Below, piece by piece: positions 30,111 through 38,686 of a stretch of DNA of 64,000 nucleotides. The notes below the pieces were generated by a model that was given only the letters and a program-made list of their open reading frames with translations, ran no database searches and was not told the origin of the DNA. Location: the NCBI RefSeq assembly GCF_001428075.1, contig NZ_LMSI01000020.1:119548-183547 (forward strand), in the 5' to 3' direction. The DNA is from Arthrobacter sp. Soil764. Its GTDB lineage: Bacteria > Actinomycetota > Actinomycetes > Actinomycetales > Micrococcaceae. Each line of letters opens with the position of its first letter. The stretch's first letter is position 1. The translations under genes were made by a program, and so were the position numbers.

Positions 30111-30210
30111 TAGTATGAAAAGGCGCCGCGCGGCGCCGTGCCAGCCGGCCGCCGTCGTACTTTCTGCGAGGCAAACCCGGCCGGCTGACGTTTGTCCCCA
30201 AAGGAGTTCT
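30111..30210 (+). promoter_or_regulatory. ino1 promoter and structured 5' leader
   Basis: TAGTAT at 30111-30116 is a likely -10. The leader of about 88 nt holds a 16-bp perfect palindrome (30122-30137) and a 9-bp stem (30142-30150 with 30179-30187) just before AAGGAG at 30201. It may fold and regulate translation; no known riboswitch class is recognised. Confidence 0.45.
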
Positions 30211-31296
30211 GTGTCTTCACATCCGATCCGTGTTGCAATCGTTGGCGTGGGCAACTGCGCCGCCTCGCTGGTGCAGGGCGTCCAGTACTACAAGGATGCC
30301 GATCCCGCTGAGACCGTTCCCGGCCTGATGCACGTTGAGTTTGGCCAGTACCACGTGGGCGATGTTCAGTTCGTCGCCGCGTTTGATGTTGACGGCAAGA
30401 AGGTCGGCGTCGACCTTTCCGACGCCATCCTGGCCAGCGAGAACAACACCATCAAGATCGCCGACGTCCCGCCCACCGGTGTCACCGTCCAGCGCGGCCA
30501 CACCCTTGACGGGCTGGGCAAGTACTACCTCGAGACCATCGAGGAATCCACCGATGAGCCCGTGGACGTGGTCCAGGCACTCAAGGACGCCAAGGTTGAC
30601 GTCCTGGTCTGCTACCTGCCCGTCGGTTCCCAGCAGGCGGCGGAGTTCTACGCCCAGGCCGCGATCGACGCCGGCGTTGCCTTCGTCAACGCCCTGCCGG
30701 TCTTCATCGCCGGGACCAAGGAGTGGGCTGACAAGTTCACCGCCGCCGGTGTTCCGATCGTCGGTGACGACATCAAGAGCCAGATCGGCGCCACCATCAC
30801 CCACCGCGTCATGGCCAAGCTGTTCGAGGACCGCGGAGTGACCCTGGACCGGACGTACCAGCTGAACGTCGGCGGCAACATGGACTTCAAGAACATGCTG
30901 GAGCGTGACCGGCTGGAGTCCAAGAAGATCTCCAAGACCCAGGCCGTGACCTCCAACGTGGAAGCCGAACTGGCTGCCAAGGATGTGCACATCGGCCCGT
31001 CCGACTACGTGCAGTGGCTCGATGACCGCAAGTGGGCGTTCGTGCGCCTGGAGGGCCGCAACTTCGGTGACGCCCCCGTGTCGCTGGAGTACAAGCTGGA
31101 GGTCTGGGATTCCCCGAACTCCGCCGGTGTGATCATCGACGCGATCCGCGCTGCCAAGATCGGCCTGGACCGCGGCATCGGCGGCCCGCTGCTCTCGGCT
31201 TCAAGCTACTTCATGAAGTCCCCGCCGGAGCAGTTCAACGACGACCTCGCCCGCGAGAAGGTCGAAGCCTTCATCCGCGGCGACCTGGAGCGCTAA
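30211..31296 (+). CDS. ino1: Inositol-3-phosphate synthase
   Basis: Makes myo-inositol-phosphate from glucose-6-phosphate, the precursor of mycothiol and phosphatidylinositol. 361 residues from GTG 30211 with AAGGAG 5 nt upstream. The NAD-binding loop is [32 protein letters not shown] and [13 protein letters not shown] are the conserved catalytic regions. Its product feeds MshA, encoded 3.4 kb away on the opposite strand. Confidence 0.95.
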   Translation: MSSHPIRVAIVGVGNCAASLVQGVQYYKDADPAETVPGLMHVEFGQYHVGDVQFVAAFDVDGKKVGVDLSDAILASENNTIKIADVPPTGVTVQRGHTLDGLGKYYLETIEESTDEPVDVVQALKDAKVDVLVCYLPVGSQQAAEFYAQAAIDAGVAFVNALPVFIAGTKEWADKFTAAGVPIVGDDIKSQIGATITHRVMAKLFEDRGVTLDRTYQLNVGGNMDFKNMLERDRLESKKISKTQAVTSNVEAELAAKDVHIGPSDYVQWLDDRKWAFVRLEGRNFGDAPVSLEYKLEVWDSPNSAGVIIDAIRAAKIGLDRGIGGPLLSASSYFMKSPPEQFNDDLAREKVEAFIRGDLER

Positions 31297-31318
31297 ACGC
31301 CGCTCTTCTGTCGTTTTA

Positions 31319-31352
31319 GGCGCTCCCTCACCCTCCGGGGTGGGGGAGCGCC
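31319..31352 (+). terminator. Hairpin after ino1
   Basis: 15-bp arms with one wobble at 31319-31333 and 31338-31352, short loop, no T run. It lies just before the repeat module. Confidence 0.65.
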
Positions 31353-31359
31353 GCCGGTT

Positions 31360-31584
31360 AACACGCCCGCTCACCTTTGACACGTTTCCCGGCGACGCCC
31401 GCTCACTTTTGGCGGCTTTTCTGGCGACGCCCGCTCACTTTTGGCGGCTTTTCTGGCGACGCCCGCTCCACGTCTGGTCTGCTGTCTAGCAACGCCTGCT
31501 CAACTTTGGTCAGTTCTCAAGCAACGTCCGCTCACCTTTGTCGGGTTTTTTGGAAACGCCCGGTCACCTTCTCGTTGGCCAGTG
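31360..31584. repeat. Left array: seven tandem 32-bp repeats
   Basis: Units begin at 31360, 31392, 31424, 31456, 31489, 31521 and 31553. All are 32 bp apart except the fourth, which is 33 bp. Each has a conserved half, consensus AACGCCCGCTCACCTTTG, and a variable T/C-rich half of about 14 bp. Units 2 and 3 are identical. The same core recurs inverted at 32721-32891. Confidence 0.92.
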
Positions 31585-32890
31585 GTTTCGTCAAACCGGC
31601 GAAGAGCATGGTCGGGCTCCGAAGGCAGCGAATTGAGTACCAAAGACGCTCAGGGTACCTCCCGCGTCGTTCAGCCTTCCTTCGCAAATCCCGACGTGAC
31701 GCTCGCATCCGCCACGGGATTCCTCATCGCTCGCTTGATCTTCTTGATAGCGGCAGCGAATCCGTCCTTCTGATCGGTCTTGTCGACGACGATGACCGTC
31801 CACCCGGCCGCTTCGAAGGCCTTGTCCCTTCGCCGATCGCTCAGGCGCTGTGCTTCCAGAAGGTGGTGGCCGCCGTCGTACTGGATCGCAGTTCTTCGCT
31901 GTCGAAAGCCGAGGTCGGCAGAGGGTGATCTTGGGTCTCCTGGGCGAAGTGGCAGCTGCAACTCCGGCGTCGGAAGACCTGCGTCCAACATGGCCAACCG
32001 GAGGAAGGTCTCGGGCGCAGAGTCCGATCCAACCCGCACTAATTCCAGTGCCTGCCTCGCACGCACAACCCCTTGAAGATTTGGATGACGGGCAATCATG
32101 CCCCGTAGTTCCTCTACCGTTGAGTAAGCGTCCTCCCGGCCCTCCAGTTCGGGACGGGGCAGTCGAACCAAGTGGTCCGCCATGGCCACCATGTCTTCCA
32201 GAGGCAGAAGCCTCGCCATGTCCAGCCACGTGCGTGCCCGTGTGCTGATCCACATCCCCTCGACGAACTCCACCTCGCCAGGCTTCACAATGACCCGATG
32301 GCCGTGGATACCTTTCCTGCGGGCTCCGGGAAGCGCCGTTGGCTTGCTGAGATGCAGCTCGCTCGAGTCTGACAGCCAGGCGGGCAGGAGAGAACTGTGG
32401 AGGCGAGCCGCTGTGACATGGGAAATCCATGCTCCGGGTGTCGCTTCTGATAAAGCACGGGCGGCCTCCCCGAGGCAGAAGTCCCATGCAGCAGGGCGGT
32501 AGAGGCCCCGGCTGACGTGTTCGATGTCGGCGCCGCGCAGGCGGTTGTGGTCCAGTCCGGCGCTCTTGGAGCTCTCAACCGTGAAAGGTCTGTTCGCCAG
32601 ATGCGGAGGTAAGGGCAGACGGGATCGCATACTGCATTCTTATGCAAACGGTGCTGGCACGTGTGGAGTTATCCACAGGCTGAAACGTCATCCCATCTCT
32701 GCCGTCGCTCCCTGGGGTGTGGACTGAGCGGCGGTTTTGGGAGGCCTGCCAGAGGTGAGCGGGCGTTGGGGGAAGGGCTGCGAAAGGTGAGCGGGCGATG
32801 GGGGAAGGGCTGCGAAAGGTGAGCGGGCGTTTGAGGGAGGCCTGCCAGAGGTGAGCGGGCGTTGGGGGATTTAGTGTCAAAGGTGAGCGG
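31367..32890. mobile_element. Repeat-bounded nuclease module (candidate element)
   Basis: A 1,524-bp unit between the convergent ino1 and fhs genes. Its ends are a perfect 17-bp inverted repeat, CCGCTCACCTTTGACAC at 31367-31383 and its complement at 32874-32890. Inside are two inward arrays of 32-bp repeats and one gene, a DUF559/Vsr-like nuclease. No transposase and no target duplication were seen. Whether it moves is unknown; the bounded, symmetric form is what the sequence shows. Confidence 0.5.
31671..32630 (-). CDS. DUF559/Vsr-like endonuclease-fold protein
   Basis: 319 residues. The N-terminal part (about 20-150) resembles the AbiEi-like winged-helix antitoxin type (RGADIEHVSRGLYRPAAW, WISHVTAARL). 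The C-terminal part (about 205-305) fits the DUF559, PD-(D/E)XK/very-short-patch-repair fold: Glu in SAPETFLRL, Asp in SADLGFRQRR, then AIQYDGGHHLLEAQRLSDRRRDKAFEAAGWTVIVV (from about 243). This architecture is widespread in actinobacteria, usually as single genes of unknown role. Here it is the only gene between inverted repeat arrays and looks less GC-rich than its neighbours. No toxin partner gene is adjacent. Function unproven. Confidence 0.75.
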   Translation of the reverse strand: MRSRLPLPPHLANRPFTVESSKSAGLDHNRLRGADIEHVSRGLYRPAAWDFCLGEAARALSEATPGAWISHVTAARLHSSLLPAWLSDSSELHLSKPTALPGARRKGIHGHRVIVKPGEVEFVEGMWISTRARTWLDMARLLPLEDMVAMADHLVRLPRPELEGREDAYSTVEELRGMIARHPNLQGVVRARQALELVRVGSDSAPETFLRLAMLDAGLPTPELQLPLRPGDPRSPSADLGFRQRRTAIQYDGGHHLLEAQRLSDRRRDKAFEAAGWTVIVVDKTDQKDGFAAAIKKIKRAMRNPVADASVTSGFAKEG

Positions 32891-32891
32891 G
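32721..32891. repeat. Right array: six tandem 32-bp repeats, inverted
   Basis: Units begin at 32721, 32753, 32785, 32817, 32849 and 32881, exactly 32 bp apart, with the core AAAGGTGAGCGGGCGTT, the reverse complement of the left-array core. The innermost unit (32721) is degenerate. The outermost shares the TTTGACAC extension with the outermost left unit. The array ends 5 bp from the fhs stop. Confidence 0.92.
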
Positions 32892-32894
32892 GTT

Positions 32895-34571
32895 CTAGGT
32901 GAGGCCCACGGGATTGCCGTCCGCGTCCACGTCCATGCGCAGGGCGGCCGGGACGGCGGGGAGGCCGGGCATGGTCATCACGGCCCCGGTCAGGGCCACG
33001 ATGAAGCCCGCACCGGTCTTGGGCAGCAGGTCGCGGACGTGGATGGTGAAGCCCTTCGGGGCCCCGAGCCGGGAGGCATCATCCGTGAACGAGTACTGCG
33101 TCTTGGCCATGCAGACCGGCAGACCGCTCCAGCCGTTGCGTTCGATGTCGGCCAGCCGCTTCAGAGCCGGCACCGAGAAGTCAACGCCGTCCGCGCCGTA
33201 GATCTCCTGGGCAATGGTCCGGATCTTGTCCTCCACCGGCAGCCCCAGGGCGTAGAGGTGCCGGAAGCTGTTGGGTCCCTCCGCCGCCTGCAGCACCAGG
33301 GCCGCCAGCTCGTCACCGCCGTCGCCGCCGCCGCCCCGCCCCCACACGTCGGCCACGGCGGCGGCTACGCCTTCGGCAGCACACCATGCCAGCAGCCAGT
33401 CGAGTTCCTCCTGGGAATCGGAGGAGAACCTGTTGATCGCCACCACGGGCGTTACCCCGAACTTCTCCACGTTCCGCACATGCCGGCGCAGGTTTGCCAC
33501 CCCCGCTTCGAGCGCAGCTACATCCGGCTGGGCCAGCTGGTTCTTTGCCATCCCGCCCTGCATCTTCAGGGCCCGAACGGTGGCCACTACCACGACGGCG
33601 GACGGCGCCAGGCTCCCGTACCGTGCCTTGATGTCCATGAACTTCTCCGCCCCGAGGTCCGCGCCGAAACCGGCCTCTGTGACCACAATGTCCGCGAGCC
33701 GACGGGCGGTCTGCGTGGCAATCAGTGAATTGCAGCCATGGGCGATGTTCGCAAAGGGACCGCCGTGGACCAGGGCGGGCGTGCCGGCGATGGTCTGGAC
33801 CAGGTTGGGTTTGATGGCCTCCTTCAGGAGCAGCGTCAAGGCGCCTTCCACCCCGAGGTCCGCTACCGTCACGGGCACCCGGTCATACGTGTAGCCGAAA
33901 GTAATGCGGCCCAGCCGCGACCGCAGGTCGGCCAGGTCCTTGGCCAGGCAGAAAACGGCCATGACCTCGGAGGCCACCGTGATGTCGAACCCGTCCTGCC
34001 GCGGCACGCCCTGCGAAGGCCCGCCCAGACCAATGACCACCTCCCGCAGGGCCCGGTCGTTCATGTCCAGCACGCGCTTGAACGTCATCCGGCGGGGATC
34101 GATATTCAGTGCGTTGCCCTGGTAGATGTGGTTGTCCACCAGAGCCATGAGGGCGTTGTTGGCCGATGTGATGGCGTGGAAGTCGCCGGTGAAGTGCAGG
34201 TTGATCTCATCCATGGGCAGCACCTGTGAAAAGCCGCCGCCGGTGGCACCGCCCTTCATCCCCAGGACCGGACCCAGCGAGGGCTCCCGCAGCGCAATCA
34301 TCACCTTCCGGCCGGCCCGGGCCAGGGAATCCGCCAGACCCACGGTGGTGGTCGATTTTCCCTCGCCCGCCGGGGTGGGGGACATGGCAGATACCAGTAC
34401 CACTTTGCCGTAGGGCGCCGGCGCTGCCAGCCTGGCCGGATCAATCTTGGCCTTGTACCGCCCGTACTGCTCCAGGGCTTCCGGGTTCACCCCTGCGGCA
34501 GCGGCGATGTCCGCGATCGGCCGGATCCGGGCGGCCCGGGCTATCTCAAGATCAGAAGGGAGAGCAGACAT
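32895..34571 (-). CDS. fhs: Formate-tetrahydrofolate ligase
   Basis: ATP-dependent synthesis of 10-formyl-tetrahydrofolate for one-carbon metabolism. 558 residues from ATG 34571 ([14 protein letters not shown]), which has AAAGGA upstream; the frame extends 22 codons further without support. The P-loop is [18 protein letters not shown] (about 60-77), followed by [18 protein letters not shown], and the [16 protein letters not shown] region is intact. Monocistronic; its 3' end abuts the right repeat array, which occupies the place of a terminator. Confidence 0.96.
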   Translation of the reverse strand: MSALPSDLEIARAARIRPIADIAAAAGVNPEALEQYGRYKAKIDPARLAAPAPYGKVVLVSAMSPTPAGEGKSTTTVGLADSLARAGRKVMIALREPSLGPVLGMKGGATGGGFSQVLPMDEINLHFTGDFHAITSANNALMALVDNHIYQGNALNIDPRRMTFKRVLDMNDRALREVVIGLGGPSQGVPRQDGFDITVASEVMAVFCLAKDLADLRSRLGRITFGYTYDRVPVTVADLGVEGALTLLLKEAIKPNLVQTIAGTPALVHGGPFANIAHGCNSLIATQTARRLADIVVTEAGFGADLGAEKFMDIKARYGSLAPSAVVVVATVRALKMQGGMAKNQLAQPDVAALEAGVANLRRHVRNVEKFGVTPVVAINRFSSDSQEELDWLLAWCAAEGVAAAVADVWGRGGGGDGGDELAALVLQAAEGPNSFRHLYALGLPVEDKIRTIAQEIYGADGVDFSVPALKRLADIERNGWSGLPVCMAKTQYSFTDDASRLGAPKGFTIHVRDLLPKTGAGFIVALTGAVMTMPGLPAVPAALRMDVDADGNPVGLT

Positions 34572-34678
34572 CCTTGTCCTTTCCCACGCAGTTCGTCCTG
34601 CGCAGTCCATTCCTGCACCGGCAGGCGCCGGAGGCATGCCCCTAAGCTAACAGCACCCAGGGCGTCGGCGAAGGAAAA

Positions 34679-35944
34679 TCAGGAAGCGGGAATCACCGGG
34701 GCCAGGCGAAGGCCCACAAAGTTCTCGACGGCGGCGTGGTAGCTTTCCAGCGTGATGGCAGCGGTGCGCTGCCAGCCGGAGTTCTGGGCACGAATGGCTG
34801 CAGCCCGGCCCAGGTCCTCGCGGGTGGCGGGATCGTCGTACAAAGCTTCGAGGGCATCGGCCCAGTCGGCTGCGTGGTGGCCGTCCACCAGCAGGCCGGT
34901 CCGGCCGTGGAAAATGGCGCGGGAAAGCCCGCCCACCCGAGTGGCCACCACGGGCGTGCCGCAGGCCTGCGCCTCGAGCGCCACGAGCCCGAAGGACTCG
35001 CTGAAGGACGGCATCACCACAACGTCCGCCGCGCGGAACCAGGACGCCAGCTCAGGTGCCTTCACGGGCGGAAGCTGCGTGACGACGTCGTCCATTCCTG
35101 CCTCCGCAATAAGGCAGCGCAGGTTGAATTCCTTGTTGCCGCTCAGGGCGCCGAGGATGGTGACGCGCAGATCGATGTCCGGGCGGCGTTTCCGCAGCAG
35201 CGCTGCCGCCTTGACCAGGACGTGCGGGCCTTTCAGCCGCTGGATGCGGCCGGCGAACACGAGGTGGAAGGTCTCCGGGCTGATGCCGTGCCGCGCCCGG
35301 GACCGTGCACGGAATGCGGGGGTGAAGGTGGCCAGGTCCACGCCGGGAGGGGCGATGTCGATGCGGTCGTAGGTGGCGCCGTAGTGGGAGACGAGTTCGG
35401 CTGCTTCCGAGCTGGTGTTGGCAATAAGCCTGGCCGCGCCGTCCACGATGCGGTGCTCGCCCACCTCGCGCCGGCGCGGTTCCGGCTGCTCGCCGGACTC
35501 CAGCAGCAGGTTCTTGACCTTGGCCATGGTGTGCATGGTGTGCACCAGCGGCACGCCCCACAGCTCGGACAGTTCCAGCCCCGCGATTCCGGACACCCAG
35601 TAATGCGAATGGATGACGTCGTAGCGGCCGTGCGGCTGGCGGCGCCGGATCTGCTCGATCTGGGCCACCATGGCATGCAGCAGCCCGGGAAGCTCTTCTT
35701 TGGGGATCTTCCGGGGCGGGCCGGCCAGGACGTTGTGCACGCACACACCCGGATCGGGGTGTTCGACGGCGGGCTGGTCGGCTGAAGTGGCGCGCGTGAA
35801 GATCTCCACCTCCACACCCGCTTCGGCAAGCGCGGACGCCAGCTCGCGGATGTAGACGTTCATTCCGCCGGCGTCACCGGAGCCCGGCTGTTCCATGGGG
35901 GAGGTGTGGAGGGAGAGTAACGCGACCCTGCGGATCAGTGCCAC
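34679..35944 (-). CDS. mshA: D-inositol-3-phosphate glycosyltransferase (mycothiol)
   Basis: First committed enzyme of mycothiol synthesis: joins GlcNAc from UDP-GlcNAc to inositol-3-phosphate. 421 residues, GT4 family. The MshA-specific N terminus SLHTSPMEQPGSGDAGGMNVYI is present (about 11-32). HSHYWVSG, MHTMAKVKN and the C-terminal EX7E region PSFSESFGLVALEAQACGTPVV are intact. GTG start with AAGGAGG 7 nt upstream. With ino1 it gives the first two steps of the pathway. Confidence 0.95.
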   Translation of the reverse strand: MALIRRVALLSLHTSPMEQPGSGDAGGMNVYIRELASALAEAGVEVEIFTRATSADQPAVEHPDPGVCVHNVLAGPPRKIPKEELPGLLHAMVAQIEQIRRRQPHGRYDVIHSHYWVSGIAGLELSELWGVPLVHTMHTMAKVKNLLLESGEQPEPRRREVGEHRIVDGAARLIANTSSEAAELVSHYGATYDRIDIAPPGVDLATFTPAFRARSRARHGISPETFHLVFAGRIQRLKGPHVLVKAAALLRKRRPDIDLRVTILGALSGNKEFNLRCLIAEAGMDDVVTQLPPVKAPELASWFRAADVVVMPSFSESFGLVALEAQACGTPVVATRVGGLSRAIFHGRTGLLVDGHHAADWADALEALYDDPATREDLGRAAAIRAQNSGWQRTAAITLESYHAAVENFVGLRLAPVIPAS

Positions 35945-36020
35945 GGGACCTCCTTCCGGCAGCCGGCAGGTGTGAGGGGAGCCGGCTCAGTGCGCATTCG
36001 ATAAAACATTACTCCTTCCC

Positions 36021-37448
36021 CTAACGCCTGCCGCCCTCCCACATCTTCCCCAACGCCGGGAAAGCCTGCTCGTAACCCGCCAGGAGCTTCGCCGCCAGGT
36101 CCGGCGAATCCACGAGCGGGTGCTGGGCGAAGGCTTCCAGTGCCGCGTTTCGGTTGCCGGTGGTGGCCGCGCGGACCACGAGCCGTTCCACCTCCTTGAC
36201 CCGCTGGAGCAGCTCCAGTTGCGCGCCGGCCGGTGCCTGCTGCGGTAGCGGGACCGCCCCGGTGGCTGTCACGGTGCAGGGAATCTCGACGACGGCGTCC
36301 GCGGGAAGGCCGGGAATGGCGGGTTGGGGAGCGGCTGCTGCAGCCGTGGGGGACGCTGGTGGGTGGGCTTCGGGTTGCCCGGCGGGGGTGAGCGTGTTCC
36401 GGGTGTTCAGGACCAGTTGGGTGTCCCCGCCGCCGGCGAGTGCCCGCATAGCCGACAGCGCCACCCGCTCATAGCCCCCGCCGGCCAGGTCCTCCTCGGC
36501 CCGGCGCTCGCCGTCGTGCCGCGCCTCGGCCAGGTAGCCCTCCTCGCGGGAGCGCCGCGCCACCTCCCACAACCGGTAGGCGTCAGGCCCGGCAGAGGCC
36601 AGCCGGGGATACAGCTCCTGCTGCTGCCGGTGGATGCTTTCGCCGCGGGTCTGCGCCATTGCCTGCATGGCCAGCCGGGCTGCGTCGAGTCGGTAGTAGT
36701 AGTACAGGTACTCGTTGGGAAGCATGCCCAGTTCCGCCAGGAACGGCTGCGGGAAGAGCCGGCCTTCCTCGAACGACTGCAGCGCCCCGGCGTCGGCCAA
36801 CAGGGCAGGCAGCACGTCCCGGCCGCCGGACTCCAGCCGGTACAGCCAGCCCAGGTGGTTCAGCCCGTAGTAGCCCACGCCGTCGAGCCGCCCCTCCGGC
36901 AACTGCACGCGGGCAGCGGCCGCCGCCCGCTGGACCAGCCCGCCCGCAGAATCACAGATCCCGATGACCCGGGGCCCCAGGACCGGAACCAGCGCCTCGG
37001 TGACCATTCCGGCGGGGTTGGTGAAATTGATCAGCCACGCCTCCGGACAGTGTTTCCGCATGAGCCGGACAAGGTGCAGCATGTGCGGAATGGTCCGCAA
37101 GGCATAGGAAATCCCCCCGGCCCCCGTGGTTTCCTGCCCCAGCAGCCCCAGGTCCTGCGCCACCGTCTCGTCCGCAACGCGCCCCGCCGTGCCGCCCGGC
37201 CGGATCGCGGCGAACACCATGGTGGTGCCGGACAGGGCTTCGGCAAGGTTGGTGGTGGCCTGGACCGGAAGACGGGAACTGTCGCCCGGGGGCATGCTGT
37301 CCAGCACCGCGGTGACGGCATCAAGGCGGCCGGGATCGACGTCGTACAGCACCAGTTCGGTGACCAGCCCGGAGAAGCGGCCGGACACCAGGGCCCGGAA
37401 TATCAACGGAACCCGGAAACCCCCGCCGCCGGCAATCAGAAGCCGCAT
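36021..37448 (-). CDS. GH4 family glycosidase (6-phospho-beta-glucosidase-like)
   Basis: NAD- and divalent-metal-dependent phosphoglycosidase, cytoplasmic. 475 residues. The NAD loop is IAGGGGFRVPLIF; the metal ligands expected in GH4 are the Cys in VIGICDSAGG (where CNxP is usual) and the His in GLNHLGWLYR. An uncommon Ala/Pro-rich insertion lies at about 357-379. TAGACT stands 6 nt before the ATG, predicting a leaderless mRNA. It is divergent from a PfkB kinase across 90 bp, which suggests joint use in sugar catabolism, but no transporter is adjacent. Substrate uncertain. Confidence 0.85.
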   Translation of the reverse strand: MRLLIAGGGGFRVPLIFRALVSGRFSGLVTELVLYDVDPGRLDAVTAVLDSMPPGDSSRLPVQATTNLAEALSGTTMVFAAIRPGGTAGRVADETVAQDLGLLGQETTGAGGISYALRTIPHMLHLVRLMRKHCPEAWLINFTNPAGMVTEALVPVLGPRVIGICDSAGGLVQRAAAAARVQLPEGRLDGVGYYGLNHLGWLYRLESGGRDVLPALLADAGALQSFEEGRLFPQPFLAELGMLPNEYLYYYYRLDAARLAMQAMAQTRGESIHRQQQELYPRLASAGPDAYRLWEVARRSREEGYLAEARHDGERRAEEDLAGGGYERVALSAMRALAGGGDTQLVLNTRNTLTPAGQPEAHPPASPTAAAAAPQPAIPGLPADAVVEIPCTVTATGAVPLPQQAPAGAQLELLQRVKEVERLVVRAATTGNRNAALEAFAQHPLVDSPDLAAKLLAGYEQAFPALGKMWEGGRR

Positions 37449-37454
37449 ACCTGC

Positions 37455-37460
37455 AGTCTA
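37455..37460 (-). promoter_or_regulatory. Predicted -10 of leaderless GH4 mRNA
   Basis: TAGACT, 6 nt before the ATG at 37448, in the 90-bp divergent region. Confidence 0.65.
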
Positions 37461-37525
37461 GGACCAGCCTCCGACAGCCCGTCCAGACCTGTCAAAAGTC
37501 CCTACCGCAGCTGTGTGGCACGGCG

Positions 37526-37531
37526 TATCCT
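37526..37531 (+). promoter_or_regulatory. Predicted -10 of leaderless PfkB kinase mRNA
   Basis: TATCCT followed by 7 nt and the ATG at 37539. Confidence 0.65.
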
Positions 37532-37538
37532 GCGCACT

Positions 37539-38630
37539 ATGGACGCCATCCCCGCACGCCCCTTCGACCCCTTGGCTGCCGTCCGTTCGCCCGTTGAACC
37601 TGGATTCGACCTCCTGCTGGCCGGAACCGTGTTCCAGGACATCATCTTTACCGGCCTGCCCCACGGGCCCGAACCCGGCACGGAAATCTGGAGCGACGGC
37701 ATGGGCAGCTGCCCCGGCGGGGTGGCGAACCAGGCCATCGCCGCTGCCAGGCTGGGGCTGCGCACCGGGTTGGCTGCCGCGTTCGGGGACGACGGCTACG
37801 GGGACTTCAACTGGAAGATCCTCTCCGGCCAGGAACACGTTGACCTCAGCCTCTCCCGCCGCGTCCCGGGCTGGCACTCCCCGGTGACGGTGTCGCTCTG
37901 CGTGGACCAGGACCGCTCCCTGGTGACCCACGGCCACTCTGCGCCGGTGACGAACTCCGAGCTGATCGGGGACCCGCCCAAGGCGCTCGCCGGCATCGCC
38001 GAGGTGGGGCTGGAAGTGGAACCGTGGGCCCGGGCAGCCCATGCCGCCGGGCTGAAACTGTTCGGGGACGTGGGGTGGGACCCCAGTGGGGAATGGGCCC
38101 CCGTGCGGCTCGAGAACCTTCAGTACTTTTACGCCTTCCTGCCCAACCAGCGCGAGGCCATGGCGTTCACGGGCAAGGACAATCCGTGGAGTGCCCTCTA
38201 CGCGCTGGCGGACCGTGTTCCGGTGGCCGTGGTGACCCTGGGTCCTCAGGGCGCCATGGCCGTGGACTCGGAAACCGGTGAAGAGGAGTGGGTCCCGTCG
38301 CTTCCGGTCAAGGCACACGACCCCACCGGAGCCGGTGACTGCTTCGACGCGGCGTTCATTGTGGGAACGCTGGCCGGCTGGCCCCTGGGGGACAGGCTCC
38401 GGTTCGCCAACCTCTGTGCAGCCCTGGCGGTGCAGGAGGTGGGCGGCTCGCTGGCCGCCCCGGGCTGGGGCGACATCGCCGACTGGTGGAGACGCGCCAA
38501 TGCCCGTCCGGAACGGCAGACGAGCCAATGGCTGCGGCGCTTCGGGTTCCTCGCGGACATCATCGAAGACGTGCCGCTGGCAGCCCAGCGCCGGGCGTCC
38601 GCCACCATCGCTCACCTGTCGGATGCCTAG
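37539..38630 (+). CDS. PfkB-family carbohydrate kinase
   Basis: Ribokinase-like sugar kinase, 363 residues. The long upstream extension of this frame is antisense to the GH4 gene and is discarded; ATG 37539 is 7 nt after TATCCT. PfkB signature 1 is GSCPGGVANQAIAAARLG (about 52-69) and signature 2 is DPTGAGDCFDAAF with the catalytic Asp of GAGD. A C-terminal extension of about 55 residues follows. The sugar is not identifiable; divergence from the GH4 gene hints at a shared pathway. Confidence 0.85.
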   Translation: MDAIPARPFDPLAAVRSPVEPGFDLLLAGTVFQDIIFTGLPHGPEPGTEIWSDGMGSCPGGVANQAIAAARLGLRTGLAAAFGDDGYGDFNWKILSGQEHVDLSLSRRVPGWHSPVTVSLCVDQDRSLVTHGHSAPVTNSELIGDPPKALAGIAEVGLEVEPWARAAHAAGLKLFGDVGWDPSGEWAPVRLENLQYFYAFLPNQREAMAFTGKDNPWSALYALADRVPVAVVTLGPQGAMAVDSETGEEEWVPSLPVKAHDPTGAGDCFDAAFIVGTLAGWPLGDRLRFANLCAALAVQEVGGSLAAPGWGDIADWWRRANARPERQTSQWLRRFGFLADIIEDVPLAAQRRASATIAHLSDA

Positions 38631-38673
38631 GAAGTGCTGGAGGCCCTGATTATTCGGCGCGAAGTGCCCGCAC

Positions 38674-38679
38674 TAGAAT
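38674..38679 (+). promoter_or_regulatory. Predicted -10 of the alr-tsaE-tsaB-rimI-tsaD operon
   Basis: TAGAAT followed by 7 nt and the GTG at 38687; leaderless first gene. Confidence 0.7.
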
Positions 38680-38686
38680 CACTTAG

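Noticed and set aside
31360..31584. CRISPR array
   Set aside because: The units are contiguous 32-bp repeats with drifting halves. Units 2 and 3 are identical over the whole length, there are no unique spacers of constant length, and no cas gene is near.
31377..31928. 183-residue protein with repeated RPLTF-like peptides, and similar open frames over the right array
   Set aside because: They arise from reading the 32-bp repeats. The period is not a multiple of 3, so the peptide repeats fall in changing frames, and no start signal is present.
31671..32630. AbiE-type toxin-antitoxin system
   Set aside because: Only the AbiEi-like N-terminal layout is present. No AbiEii nucleotidyltransferase gene is adjacent, and the C-terminal half is nuclease-like.
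36324..37538. Long N-terminal extension of the PfkB kinase frame
   Set aside because: It runs antisense through the GH4 gene. A leaderless start at 37539 and the PfkB family length fit better.
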